Program-made: the position numbers and the translations under genes
Assembly: GCA_045564655.1 (NCBI GenBank)
Contig: JBJLGX010000001.1
Location: 62,001-126,000, forward strand
DNA from: UBA826 sp045564655
GTDB taxonomy: Bacteria > Chloroflexota > Dehalococcoidia > Lucifugimonadales > UBA826
Direction of reading: 5' to 3'
DNA length: 64,000 bases
Notes under the pieces: model-generated
Database searches by the model: none
Told to the model about the DNA's origin: nothing
The model's input: the letters and a program-made list of their open reading frames with translations, nothing else
Part shown: positions 7,886-17,455 of the stretch, in pieces
Numbering within the stretch: position 1 is the first letter of the stretch
Layout of the letters: each line of letters opens with the position of its first letter

Positions 7886-10788
7886 TTATATATAATCCGC
7901 TAATATTTGAACGATGTGCTTAGAATTTCTTTTTGTCCCCTCTTGTATTTGTTGTCGACAAGAGACGCCTTCGCTGATTATAATCACATCATCCGATTCT
8001 TCACGTATTCTTGGAAATAAAGTCATTTCTCCAATATCCATGGATATGTCATAGTGGCTTTTGTCAAAGCCGAATGATCCTGCCATCCCACAGCATCCTG
8101 AATTTATTTCAGTTGTTTCTAAACCGGGTATTCTATTAAGTAATTGCATAGCGGGGGAAGTTCCAACCAAAGCTTTCTGGTGACAATGTCCGTGAAATAA
8201 GGCTTTTTTATTCTTGGGAGGATTAGAAAATTCAACTTCATTTTTTGTATCGAAATGGTGCAACAAAAATTCTTCTATCAACATAGTGTTTTCTGAAATT
8301 TCATAAGCTTTATTTTTATTTGAAGCAAGGTCAGGGAAATCTCCTACGAAGCCCAGTATACAACTAGGCTCTATCCCAACTAATTTTGGCTCCATTGGCA
8401 ATGTAAGGATGAATTGATGATATTATTCATATCGATATCACTTTTTGCTTCATCCATCATTCCATTAGATAATTTAGGCCTTCCGCAGCACTTCAAATTA
8501 GGAACAAACAACTTCGTATCCTAGCTTTTCTAATATTGTGACTGCTGATATTCCTAGTTCGGGATGATTTATAGTTAGTGGTAGTGTCAGGATATAGAAA
8601 CAACCTGGTCTTTTTTATTTTTGTATTAGGAATTTCCCTTGATCTAAACCACTGAATAAATGTTTGTGATTTAAATTCGGGTAATGTGCGCCTTTGGTCA
8701 ATCCCTATAGATTTTTTCTAATAATATTTTTGAAAACTTTGTTTTCATCATCCAATTGCTTATAGGGGCAAAGAATGCTCCCATTTTACTTAAAGTTGAT
8801 ACGTTTCCAAAGAACTTATTTTTTAATTTATGACCATGTGATTTGTGGTAACTGTTTAAGAATTCATATTTTAATTTTGCCATATCAACGTTGGAAGGGC
8901 ATTCGGCTTTACATCCCTTACATTCTAGGCATAAATCCATCACTTCATATAAACGTTTGTCGTCAAGAGAGTGAGTAGGTATTCTCCCTGTAATGGCAGC
9001 TCTCAGAGCATTTGCTCTTCCCCTAGTTGAATGTTCTTCATCGAGGGTGACCATATATGACGGGCACATCACTCCGGAAGTTGTTTTTCTACAAGCTCCT
9101 TGTCCATTACACATTTCAATTGCTGCAGCAAATCCATTTTCTTTATCAAATGAGAATCCTGTTTTTATGGGTAATGTATTATAAGAAGTTCCATACCGTA
9201 AGTTTTCTGTCATAGAAGGGGCATCAACAATTTTACCGGGGTTCATTATGTTATCAGGGTCAAAAGTGTTTTTTACGTCTTTGAATGCTTGATATATTTT
9301 GTCCCCGAACATTTTTTTGTTATACCCACTTCGTACAAGTCCATCGCCATGCTCTCCACTTAGGGATCCTCCAAACTCTAATACTAAATCACTTACTTCA
9401 TCAGAAATCCGGACCATTCGGTCAATTCCTTCTTGATTTTTTAAATTGATTAAAGGCCTAATATGTAAACAGCCAACACTTGCATGCCCATAATATCCGG
9501 CTTCTGTTCCGTGTTTTCTCACAATAGAATCAAATCTTTTCACAAATTCTGGAAGTACTTCAGGGGATACAGCTGTGTCTTCTACAAAAGGGATAGGCTT
9601 CGCTTCTCCGGGAACATTCATCATGAGGCCCAATCCAGCTTTTCTCACGTCCCATACTTTTTGTTGGTCTTCTTTTGATGACAATTTGGTTAGTTCATAT
9701 CCCCATCCACCAGATTTGACTAATTTTTTCAATTTCTCAAATTTATCATCTAATTCTTTATTTGAATCAGCGACTAATTCTATTACTAAAAGAGCTTCGG
9801 GTGTTCCACTTATGAAATCAGTGATTCTAGAGTATGTTAAATTTGATTGAGCTTGTTTTATTATCATACTTCCAATTAGTTCAACCGCACCGGGATTGAT
9901 TTCTAGAGAAGCTACTGTCGCCTCCATTGATTCTATGAGTTCATTGCAGTGCAGGACAGCTAAACATTTAACTTTAGGCAGTGGAACTATTCTTAGTTTA
10001 GCTTCAGTTATGGTTAATAATGTACCTTCAGAACCTACAACAAACTTGCCCATGTTAAAATCACTTCCACCCAGAAATTCATCTAGGTTATATCCAGATA
10101 CTCGACGTTGTATTTTGGGATATCTGTCTAATATTTCGTCTCTGTGAGCTTCTCCTATTTTGAATAAGTCCTTATAGATAGTTCCTTCCAGTCCACTCAT
10201 ACGCATTTTATATTCTAAGTGTTCACTAGTTAATGGGCCTAATTTGGTTGGAGTTCCATCTGATAAAATAACATCTAATTCCAAAGTGTTATCTATTGTT
10301 TTTCCCCACATGATTGAGTGGGCTCCACATGAATTGTTTCCGAGTGCCCCTCCTACATTAGCTCTATTGCTTGTACTAGGATCAGGTGCGAATAAAAAAC
10401 CATGTTTTTCAATTTTTTGATTTAATTCATCTAATACGATGCCTGGTTGAGTCTTAACCCATTGCTCCTCAATGTTTACTTCTTTGAGCTCGTTCATATA
10501 TCGTGAAAAATCTACAATGACCGATTCCCCTACGGTTGAACCTGCTAGGCTTGTTCCTCCACCTCTAGGTAATACAGATACTCCATATTTATGACATGTT
10601 TCTATTACAGATATGACATCATCTTTAGATTTTGGGAGAACGACTGCTACGGGTTTTATTTGATAAATACTCGCATCAGTACTCCATAAAGTTCTAGACA
10701 TGTCATCAGATCTGACTTCACCTTGAATAGTACGGCTAAGATCATTAATTAATTCTGCTGTGTCTGAACTAACTGTTTTTGAACTCAT
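7886..10788 (-). pseudogene. FAD-linked oxidase / Fe-S (GlcD-GlpC fusion, YdiJ-like), four frame breaks
   Basis: The intact N-terminal part (8698-10788, 696 aa) has a PCMH-type FAD domain with PRGGGTSLAGSTVG near residues 75-90, an FAD-oxidase C-terminal domain, and a ferredoxin motif with Cys620, 623, 626 and 630. The C-terminal 171 codons (7886-8401) hold CCG repeats (GHCHQKALVG and GCCGMAGSFGF), as in GlpC/LldE. Between them every expected residue can be read by switching frame near 8705, 8569, 8502 and 8405. Three switches remove one extra base and the last restores one. The natural product is therefore one protein of about 965 aa, like the D-2-hydroxyglutarate/D-lactate-type dehydrogenase YdiJ, oxidising a 2-hydroxyacid and passing electrons to Fe-S centres. 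The breaks are probably sequence errors. Confidence 0.85.
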
Positions 10789-10819
10789 AAGTGTCTTTAA
10801 TTAAGTATTCAATGATATT

Positions 10820-11626
10820 TTAAGATATGTTGAGAATTTTAAATTCTGTATCCCCTCGAGGAGTACTGGCAATTGCTCTTTGTCCAGCACGCTTTCCAAT
10901 AAATGCTTTACCTAAAGGTGACGCATCAGAGATTTTACCTTCTAGAGGAGATGATTCTGAAGGGCTTACTAAAGTATATTTTACTTTTTTCTTTTTTGAC
11001 AACTCTTCAACCTGTATTGTTGCTCCAACTCGAACTCTTTTGGTGTTTTTGCCACTTGAGTCTACTATTATCGCTGTTCTTAGCATTGATTCTATTTCTT
11101 TTATTCTTGCTTCCTCTCTACCTTGTTGTTCTCGAGCAGCTTCAAGAGGAGCATTCTCTCTTACATCACCATCTGATGCAGCTTTATGAATGGCTTCACT
11201 TATTAATATTCGATTTGATTCTAAAGATTCTTTTTCGCTTACTAACTGCTCATATCCGTCAGCAGTCATTTCTTGTCCTCCTGGACCTATCGAATCTTCA
11301 TTTGAACCTAAGGATGATGCTCTAGGTTTTCGTATTCTGAAGTGAGAAGCTAAATTTATTTCAGTCTGACCTTCTTTATACGCGAATTGAAGAAATTTAC
11401 GAACTGACTGTAGCCCATCTATTGCTTGGGGGGATAGGACATTCTTGCAAACTACTTCAGCGTATCCGCCGATTTGGGAAGGCGTTATAGTAGTTATGTC
11501 AGCATCTTCTTTGAAGTGTTTAACAAATTTATTTAATTCTCTAACTGAGTCAGGAGTTCTATCTTTTTGCCTCATACTTTCTGTAAAAGATGATACTGAA
11601 GCTAGTAAGTTTTTTGAATTACTCAT
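10820..11626 (-). CDS. greA: GreA-family transcript cleavage factor with recombinase-like N-terminal domain
   Basis: 268 aa, against about 158 for ordinary GreA. Residues 119-190 are the GreA coiled coil, with the tip acids in the right place: Asp154 and Glu157 in GDVRENAPLEAAREQQ correspond to the Mg-binding pair of E. coli GreA. Residues about 195-266 are the FKBP-like C-terminal domain (GKAFIGKRAGQ). Residues 1-100 are extra and resemble the SAM-like core-binding domain of tyrosine recombinases (SVRELNKFVKHFKED...ITPSQIGGYAE...VRKFLQFAY). Residues 101-118 look like a linker. I chose the ATG at 11626 over GTG 11641 because AAGGGGG lies just upstream. It rescues backtracked RNA polymerase by RNA cleavage. 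The role of the extra domain is unknown. Confidence 0.88.
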   Translation of the reverse strand: MSNSKNLLASVSSFTESMRQKDRTPDSVRELNKFVKHFKEDADITTITPSQIGGYAEVVCKNVLSPQAIDGLQSVRKFLQFAYKEGQTEINLASHFRIRKPRASSLGSNEDSIGPGGQEMTADGYEQLVSEKESLESNRILISEAIHKAASDGDVRENAPLEAAREQQGREEARIKEIESMLRTAIIVDSSGKNTKRVRVGATIQVEELSKKKKVKYTLVSPSESSPLEGKISDASPLGKAFIGKRAGQRAIASTPRGDTEFKILNIS

Positions 11627-11792
11627 TGGTCCCCCTTGCACATAATATAGAATACATGTGTATAAAATTAATAAATTTTTTAATCGAACAAATTTAACGA
11701 CAACGTATATTGTATATTGGAATATGGTATTAAAGCTACAGTGATGATAAATTAGTTACTGGAAATTTTAATATGGAGAGAATTATACAGGA

Positions 11793-13379
11793 ATGAATAC
11801 TTCAGAGTTTCTTAACATCTCAAACTTAATAGTACCTGATCGAATTGCAATTATATTTGAAGGCCAAAAGACTTCGTATTCGGATCTTTTTAACAGAGTT
11901 ATTATTTTAGCTAATTCGTTGAAATCTATAGGGTTAACCTCTGGGGACAGAATAGCCGTTATGCAAGTTAATTGTCCGGCTCATATAGAATTATATTTCG
12001 CATCAGCCCTTTTAGATTTAGTCTATGTCCCATTAAACTTCAGATCAACAAAGGAAGAATTGTCTCATATGTTAGAAGATTCTTCTCCGAGGGTTATATT
12101 TTCTGGCGAAAGATACGTCTCTATGATTGATTCGCTGAAACCAACTTTAGGATTTTTAGACCATTTTTATATCTTGGATGGAGATAATGATGATTGGATT
12201 AGGTACGAATCACTAATATCAGAGTCAGAATTAACTATTTCTGGGGATTTTATAGAATTACCAGAAATTACTCCATACTCTGAGGATGACGATTTGACTA
12301 TGTTGATGTTTACTTCTGGGACCACAGGATTCCCCAAGGGAGTTATGTTAACGCATGAAAGTTTTTCGTCTTATATATTATCTAACGTTATGCCTGCTGA
12401 TATAGAAGTTGAAGAAAAGAACATTTTAACTGTACCTCTTTATCATATTGCAGGGGTTCAAGCGTTTATGGCTGCTATTTATGGTGGAAGGACCTTAATA
12501 ATACAAAAGCAATTCCGACCTGATGAATGGATGGAGCTAGTCCAAAAAGAAAAAGTGAATCGAGCTATGATGGTTCCGACAATGTTAAAGATGATTATAG
12601 ATCATCCTGATTTTATGTCTTATGATATGTCAACTCTAGAAGTTATTACTTATGGAGCTGCTCCTATGCCATTATCAGTTATACGGAAAGCAATTGAAGT
12701 ATTACCAAATGCTCATTTCATTAACGCATTTGGACAGACGGAAACAGCTGCTACTATTACGATGTTACCCCCTGAAGATCATATTTTAAAAGGATCTCCA
12801 GATGAAATTGAAATTAAATTAAATAGATTGACCTCAATAGGGAAACCTCTTCCCGATGTTGAAGTGAAGATAGTCGATGCAGATAATTTAGAAGTTAATA
12901 TTGGTGATATTGGAGAAATCATCACAAAAGGTGACAGACTGATGAAAGGATATTGGAATCAAAAAGAATCGACCGAGCAAGCTATAAGAAATGGATGGCT
13001 CTATACTGGTGATTTGGGATATATTGATTCGGATGGATATATCTTTTTAGCAGGTCGGGTTAAAGATTTTATAAAAAGAGGCGGAGAGATGATTTCGCCT
13101 GAAGAAGTTGAAAGAGTTCTAGATTCACATCCTTCCATTGATGAATCAGCAATTATTGGTGTTCCTGACTTAGATTGGGGAGAAAGGGTTAGAGCAATAG
13201 TAGCTATAAAAGATGGCGAATCATTTAGCGAGTACGAAATCATTGAATATTGCAGAACCAAGTTGTCTAGTTTCAAAAAACCTGAATCAGTTGTTGTTGT
13301 AGATAAATTGCCACGCAATTTACTTGGTAAAGTTCTTAAAAATGATTTAAGGGATGTTTATTCATATCCTATAAGTTGA
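11793..13379 (+). CDS. Acyl-CoA synthetase / AMP-dependent ligase
   Basis: 528 aa. The AMP-binding P-loop LMFTSGTTGFPKG is at residues 171-183. Further motifs are NAFGQTETAAT (A5), GWLYTGDLGY (A7), RVKDFIKRGGEMISPEEVE (A8) and the C-terminal LPRNLLGKVLK, whose lysine catalyses adenylation. It activates a carboxylic acid to its CoA thioester. The substrate is not defined; a medium- or long-chain fatty acid or an aromatic acid are both possible. It is divergent from greA and converges with the MoaD-like gene 11 nt away. Confidence 0.92.
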   Translation: MNTSEFLNISNLIVPDRIAIIFEGQKTSYSDLFNRVIILANSLKSIGLTSGDRIAVMQVNCPAHIELYFASALLDLVYVPLNFRSTKEELSHMLEDSSPRVIFSGERYVSMIDSLKPTLGFLDHFYILDGDNDDWIRYESLISESELTISGDFIELPEITPYSEDDDLTMLMFTSGTTGFPKGVMLTHESFSSYILSNVMPADIEVEEKNILTVPLYHIAGVQAFMAAIYGGRTLIIQKQFRPDEWMELVQKEKVNRAMMVPTMLKMIIDHPDFMSYDMSTLEVITYGAAPMPLSVIRKAIEVLPNAHFINAFGQTETAATITMLPPEDHILKGSPDEIEIKLNRLTSIGKPLPDVEVKIVDADNLEVNIGDIGEIITKGDRLMKGYWNQKESTEQAIRNGWLYTGDLGYIDSDGYIFLAGRVKDFIKRGGEMISPEEVERVLDSHPSIDESAIIGVPDLDWGERVRAIVAIKDGESFSEYEIIEYCRTKLSSFKKPESVVVVDKLPRNLLGKVLKNDLRDVYSYPIS

Positions 13380-13390
13380 TTATATAAAGA

Positions 13391-13654
13391 TTACCCTCCT
13401 GCTATTGCAGGTAAAAAGTGTATTTCAGAATTTTCAGAAACTTTATCAATCATACCTAATGTTGAAATTTCACCATCAATGGCTACCGATATTTCCAACT
13501 TTATTCTGTCACCATCAACTAGTCGGTCCTTCATCCCTGGATACTGATCATTTAAATTTTCAATAACCTGTCTTATATTAGAACCTTCAATCTGAATCTT
13601 TTTGTTCCCATCAGTTAAAATTTGCATGAGAGACGGTATAAACACTAATGGCAA
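13391..13654 (-). CDS. MoaD/ThiS-family sulfur carrier in the molybdenum hydroxylase operon
   Basis: 87 aa ending in Ala-Gly-Gly. The pattern IRQVIENLNDQYPGMKDRL, the central IKLEISVAIDG and the diglycine tail are those of the MoaD/ThiS beta-grasp family. It lies 11 nt after the molybdopterin subunit, so it is the last gene of the hydroxylase operon and may supply sulfur for molybdopterin. It shares its tail and layout with the protein at 6292-6567. No MoaE, MoaA or MoaC is in the window. Confidence 0.87.
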   Translation of the reverse strand: MPLVFIPSLMQILTDGNKKIQIEGSNIRQVIENLNDQYPGMKDRLVDGDRIKLEISVAIDGEISTLGMIDKVSENSEIHFLPAIAGG

Positions 13655-13665
13655 TTAATATTCCT

Positions 13666-15939
13666 CTATTCTGCAGATAATACAGCACCTGGGCTTAATG
13701 GTAATTCTTGTATTCTTTTGTTTGTTGCATCATATACAGCATTTGCAATTGCAGGTGTAGGAGGAACTATATTAGCTTCACCAACTCCTCTTACCCCAAA
13801 AGGATGGCCTGGGTTGGCAACCTCAACAATTACAGTGTCTATCAAAGGTAAATCTAGGGTAGTAGGCATTCTGTAATCTAGCAAACTTGTATTGTTCATA
13901 GAACCATGATCACCCATAAAGTATTCTTCATTCAAAGCCCACCCGATACCTTGCACACTTCCGCCTTGCATTTGCCCTTCAACATAACTAGGATGAATTG
14001 CTTTCCCGACATCTTGTACAACAGTGAATCTTTCAATTGATACTTTTCCAGTATCAGAATCTACAGACAGATCGACTATATTTCCACAAAAAGAGCCTCC
14101 TACGCCAGAAGGATTAACAGCAGCAGATCCTGATATCCCACCACCTGTACTGCTCATTTGATTTGCTAATTCTTTGAATGACATTTTTAATTCGGGATCA
14201 GACTTAGAAGATATGATCCCGTCTTCCATTTGCAAAAAATCTTTATCTACATCCCATATGCTTGCTGCTCTTTCAATACATTTGGATTTTACTTCTTGAG
14301 CAGCCTCATATGCGGCCCATCCTGTTGAGAATGTTGTTCTGCTTCCTGCGGTTGGGCCAGTATGCCCTATCATATCCGTGTCAACTACGGTTGGATTTAC
14401 ATCTTCGACAGGTATTCCTAATACTTCAGCTGCATGCATTGCAATTGAAGTACGTGACCCACCAATATCTGTTGATCCTTCGGTAAGATTTATGGTTCCA
14501 TCTTTGTTGACTGATATGTTACAAGCTGAATCTAATCCGACATTAAACCAAAATCCTATTGCTATACCACGACCATGACCTTCTTGTTTTGGTGCATTGT
14601 AATGCGCATGGTCTCTCATTGCTTCGAGAACCTCTTTAGCTCCTATTTTTCCAAAAACAGGACCATCTGGGCGACGTGTACCTTCGGTCGCAACATTTTT
14701 CAGTCTCAAATCAATTGGATCCATACCTAATTTTTCAGCTAGCTCATTTAATGCTTGTTCAGTTCCAAATGCAGCATTTGGAGCTCCTGGAGCTCTGTAA
14801 GCTGCAGTTTTCGGCTTATTTACAACAACATCATATCCATCTATGAGTGCGTTATCTATATCATATGTTGAGAAAACGGTTTGAGCAGCAGCACCTACTG
14901 GAGAACCAGGGTAAGCTCCTGCCTCCATGGCCATCCAAGCATGGGCAGCTGTTATAGTACCGTCATTTTTGGCTCCGATCTTAATTTTTACATGTGATCC
15001 AGGAGTAGGTCCAGAACCTTCAAATGTTTCTTTTCTAGTCATTACAATTTTTACAGGAGTTCCTGTTTTTTTAGAAAGAAGAGCGGCAACAGGTTCTACG
15101 TAAACAGGTATTTTTCCACCAAATCCACCTCCTATTTCAGTAGGAGTCACTCTTATTTTTGACATCGGCATATCCAATAATTTGGCCATGCTCTCGCGTA
15201 CAACAAAGGGTCCTTGAGTACTACACCAAATATGTAATCTTCCGTCAGGGCTCCATATTGCAGTTCCATTATGAGGTTCGATATACCCCTGATGTACAGT
15301 TTTTGTGTTGTATTCTCTTTCTAGTATTATGTCTGCTTCTTTAAACCCTTTTTCGATATCTCCCTTAACATGTTGGAAATGCTTTGCTACATTACTGACT
15401 ACGCCGGTGTTTTTACCTAATTCCTCTGTTTCAAGAGATTCATGAAGAATTGAGGCATTTTCGCTCATTGCTTCTTGCGTTGTCATGACAGGGTCTAATA
15501 TTTCATATTTAACATTTATTAGCTTTATTGCTTCTTCAGCTACGTGAGGGTTAGATGCTGCTACAGCTGCAATTGCGTGGCCTGCATAAAGAGCCTTATC
15601 ACTTGCTAATATGTTATCTCTTAACCATTTTAATTCGGTTACAGCTTCACCTAAATCAACTTTTGAGTTGGATACTTGGGGGAAATCTTTATAAGTAACA
15701 ACAGCTTTTACTCCAGCCAAAGATTCAGCTTTACTTGTATCAATAGAAACAATTTTCGCATGTGCATGGGGGCTTCTTAAGATTTTACCGTGTAATAGTC
15801 CGGCAGCATCAAAATCAGCCCCGTATATAGCACGTCCTGTTACCTTGTCAGCACCATCGTGTCTTATTGGTCTAGTTCCAACAACTTTAAACTCTTTTGT
15901 AGATAAGACTTGATTTCTTTCGTAATCTGCTGTTGTCAT
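13666..15939 (-). CDS. Xanthine dehydrogenase-family molybdopterin-binding subunit
   Basis: 757 aa, full length. It starts with the usual VGTRPIRHDGADKVTGRAIYGADF block. Later come EIGGGFGGK, the active-site loop AYRAPGAPNAAFGTEQA and, near the end, GVGEANIVPP, whose Glu721 is the catalytic base. The active-site loop is not the AYRCSFR of form I CO dehydrogenase nor the AYRGAGR of form II. It therefore belongs to the wider hydroxylase/aldehyde oxidase group, with substrates such as purines, N-heterocycles or aldehydes. It is 23 nt downstream of the 2Fe-2S subunit. XdhC-type maturation genes are about 8 kb away at 24199-25909. Confidence 0.94.
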   Translation of the reverse strand: MTTADYERNQVLSTKEFKVVGTRPIRHDGADKVTGRAIYGADFDAAGLLHGKILRSPHAHAKIVSIDTSKAESLAGVKAVVTYKDFPQVSNSKVDLGEAVTELKWLRDNILASDKALYAGHAIAAVAASNPHVAEEAIKLINVKYEILDPVMTTQEAMSENASILHESLETEELGKNTGVVSNVAKHFQHVKGDIEKGFKEADIILEREYNTKTVHQGYIEPHNGTAIWSPDGRLHIWCSTQGPFVVRESMAKLLDMPMSKIRVTPTEIGGGFGGKIPVYVEPVAALLSKKTGTPVKIVMTRKETFEGSGPTPGSHVKIKIGAKNDGTITAAHAWMAMEAGAYPGSPVGAAAQTVFSTYDIDNALIDGYDVVVNKPKTAAYRAPGAPNAAFGTEQALNELAEKLGMDPIDLRLKNVATEGTRRPDGPVFGKIGAKEVLEAMRDHAHYNAPKQEGHGRGIAIGFWFNVGLDSACNISVNKDGTINLTEGSTDIGGSRTSIAMHAAEVLGIPVEDVNPTVVDTDMIGHTGPTAGSRTTFSTGWAAYEAAQEVKSKCIERAASIWDVDKDFLQMEDGIISSKSDPELKMSFKELANQMSSTGGGISGSAAVNPSGVGGSFCGNIVDLSVDSDTGKVSIERFTVVQDVGKAIHPSYVEGQMQGGSVQGIGWALNEEYFMGDHGSMNNTSLLDYRMPTTLDLPLIDTVIVEVANPGHPFGVRGVGEANIVPPTPAIANAVYDATNKRIQELPLSPGAVLSAE

Positions 15940-15962
15940 ATTTTTACCCTTTTTAAATTAAA

Positions 15963-16451
15963 TTACGCTTGGCGCATTTTTTCTGCTGCATCTTGTACAG
16001 CTCTAATGATTTTGTCATATCCTGTACATCTACATAGGTTGTTAGCCAACCAGAACCGTATTTCATGTTCGGTAGGGTCAGGGTTCTGCTCCAATAAAGC
16101 TTTAGCTGAAATTATAAATCCTGGTGTGCATATCCCACATTGGAGAGCTGCATTTTCTAAGAAAGATACTTGCAAAGGGTGCAAATTACTTCCATCTGCA
16201 ACACCTTCTATTGTCTCTATTGAAGCTCCTTCTGCTTCAACTCCTAGGACTAAGCACGAAGTTACTATTCTGCCATCCATATTAACAGTACAAGCTCCAC
16301 AATTTCCGTCTCCACAACCTTCTTTCGTTCCCGTTAGGCCTATCACATCTCTTAGTACTTCTAATAGGCTTTGCCTGGGCTCACACAAAAAGTCTGTCGG
16401 TTCTCCGTTGATTACTGATTGCACGTGAACTTTTTTTTCTGTCATAGTCAT
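15963..16451 (-). CDS. 2Fe-2S subunit of molybdenum hydroxylase
   Basis: 162 aa. The plant-type ferredoxin cluster ligands are Cys46, Cys51, Cys54 and Cys66. The second, helical-domain cluster uses Cys105 and Cys108 (QCGICTPG) with Cys140 and Cys142 (CRCTGY). This is the small subunit that relays electrons from the molybdenum centre to FAD. It is 5 nt downstream of the FAD subunit and 23 nt upstream of the large subunit. The gene order FAD, Fe-S, Mo is a standard three-subunit hydroxylase operon. Confidence 0.95.
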   Translation of the reverse strand: MTMTEKKVHVQSVINGEPTDFLCEPRQSLLEVLRDVIGLTGTKEGCGDGNCGACTVNMDGRIVTSCLVLGVEAEGASIETIEGVADGSNLHPLQVSFLENAALQCGICTPGFIISAKALLEQNPDPTEHEIRFWLANNLCRCTGYDKIIRAVQDAAEKMRQA

Positions 16452-16456
16452 ATTGT

Positions 16457-17332
16457 TTAATTCTCCTGTGCTCTTTCAATCGCGGCATCAAGTGCCCGTT
16501 GTGTTAGAACTTCACATAGATGTTTTCTATATTCAGCTGTACCTCTCATATCACTTATAGGTGTAGCCGCATTTTTAGCTAATACTGCAGCTTCACTTAT
16601 AGACTCAGGGGAAACAGATTTCCCGATCAGGGCATTTCCAGCTTCTTTTACAAATAACGGTGTTGGGGCAACAGATGCAAGAGAGACTCTAGCGTTGGTA
16701 AATTTCCCATTTTCAATAACAACCGATACTCCTGCTGCTGCAACCGCAATGTCCATTTCATTTCGAGGTATAAATCTTAAATAACTTGCTCCAAATCCTG
16801 ATGGGGTTATAGGGAAATTTATGGATACTAGTAGTTCGTTATCTTCTATGGATGTTTTTCTTGGACCTATACAAATATCTTCAACATTTGCTTCTCTTGT
16901 ACCGTTAGGCCCTACGATCGTTGCAATAGCTCCGTGGGCTATTAAGTTTGGAATGCCGTCTCCACTAGGAGCAGCATTGCATAAGTTCCCACCTAGTGAG
17001 GCTCGACCTTGAATTTGAGTCCCTCCTATTAAAGAAGCAGAGTCTATTATGGCAGGATAATATTTCTTTACATTTTCGTCATTATAGATCTTATATAGTG
17101 GTACTGCGGCCCCAATAGTTAAACCATTTTTAGCATCGTAACTTAATTCATTTAGTTCTGGGATTCCTTTTATGTCAATGACATTATTTGCATTAACTCT
17201 CGGGTCTCCAACTCTTAATTGAACAATTAAGTCGGTTCCTCCAGCTAGTGGTTTAGCTTGTCCATTTGAGTCTGCTAATAACTTAACAGCCTCATCTATT
17301 GTTCGTGGGTTTTCAAAATTTATCCACTTCAA
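16457..17332 (-). CDS. FAD-binding subunit of molybdenum hydroxylase
   Basis: 291 aa. The N-terminal PCMH FAD domain has AKPLAGGTDLIVQLR near residues 27-41 and the second FAD motif GRASLGGNLCNAAPSGDG near 108-125. The C-terminal CO-dehydrogenase flavoprotein domain is complete. The subunit accepts electrons from the 2Fe-2S centres and passes them to NAD or another acceptor. It is the first gene of the operon. The 123-bp upstream region contains a 10-bp perfect palindrome (17389-17398) that could be an operator. Confidence 0.94.
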   Translation of the reverse strand: MKWINFENPRTIDEAVKLLADSNGQAKPLAGGTDLIVQLRVGDPRVNANNVIDIKGIPELNELSYDAKNGLTIGAAVPLYKIYNDENVKKYYPAIIDSASLIGGTQIQGRASLGGNLCNAAPSGDGIPNLIAHGAIATIVGPNGTREANVEDICIGPRKTSIEDNELLVSINFPITPSGFGASYLRFIPRNEMDIAVAAAGVSVVIENGKFTNARVSLASVAPTPLFVKEAGNALIGKSVSPESISEAAVLAKNAATPISDMRGTAEYRKHLCEVLTQRALDAAIERAQEN

Positions 17333-17388
17333 ATGCTTCCTCCTACTATCCGTTTAAGTAACAAACTTTTACATATATTTAATTATAT

Positions 17389-17398
17389 ACGTATACGT
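17389..17398. promoter_or_regulatory. 10-bp palindrome upstream of the molybdenum hydroxylase operon
   Basis: ACGTATACGT is a perfect palindrome in an AT-rich 123-bp gap, 57 bp before the start of the FAD subunit gene. The position suits a repressor or activator site for the operon. Palindromes of this length occur by chance in such sequence, so this is weak evidence. The same gap also separates the operon from the 3' end of uvrA. Confidence 0.3.
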
Positions 17399-17455
17399 GT
17401 TTTATGTGAAGGATTATATACATATACATCTATTATGGGAAGAGTGCTCAAAATA

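Noticed and set aside
10903..11325. Leucine-rich 140-codon plus-strand frame
   Set aside because: It is antisense to the GreA coiled-coil region; the composition is the mirror of Glu/Lys/Arg codons there.
15910..16428. 172-codon plus-strand frame
   Set aside because: It is antisense to the Fe-S subunit, with low-complexity Pro/Ser content and no start signal.
13391..17332. CO dehydrogenase (coxMSL)
   Set aside because: The active-site loop reads AYRAPG instead of AYRCSFR or AYRGAGR, so CO oxidation is not supported.
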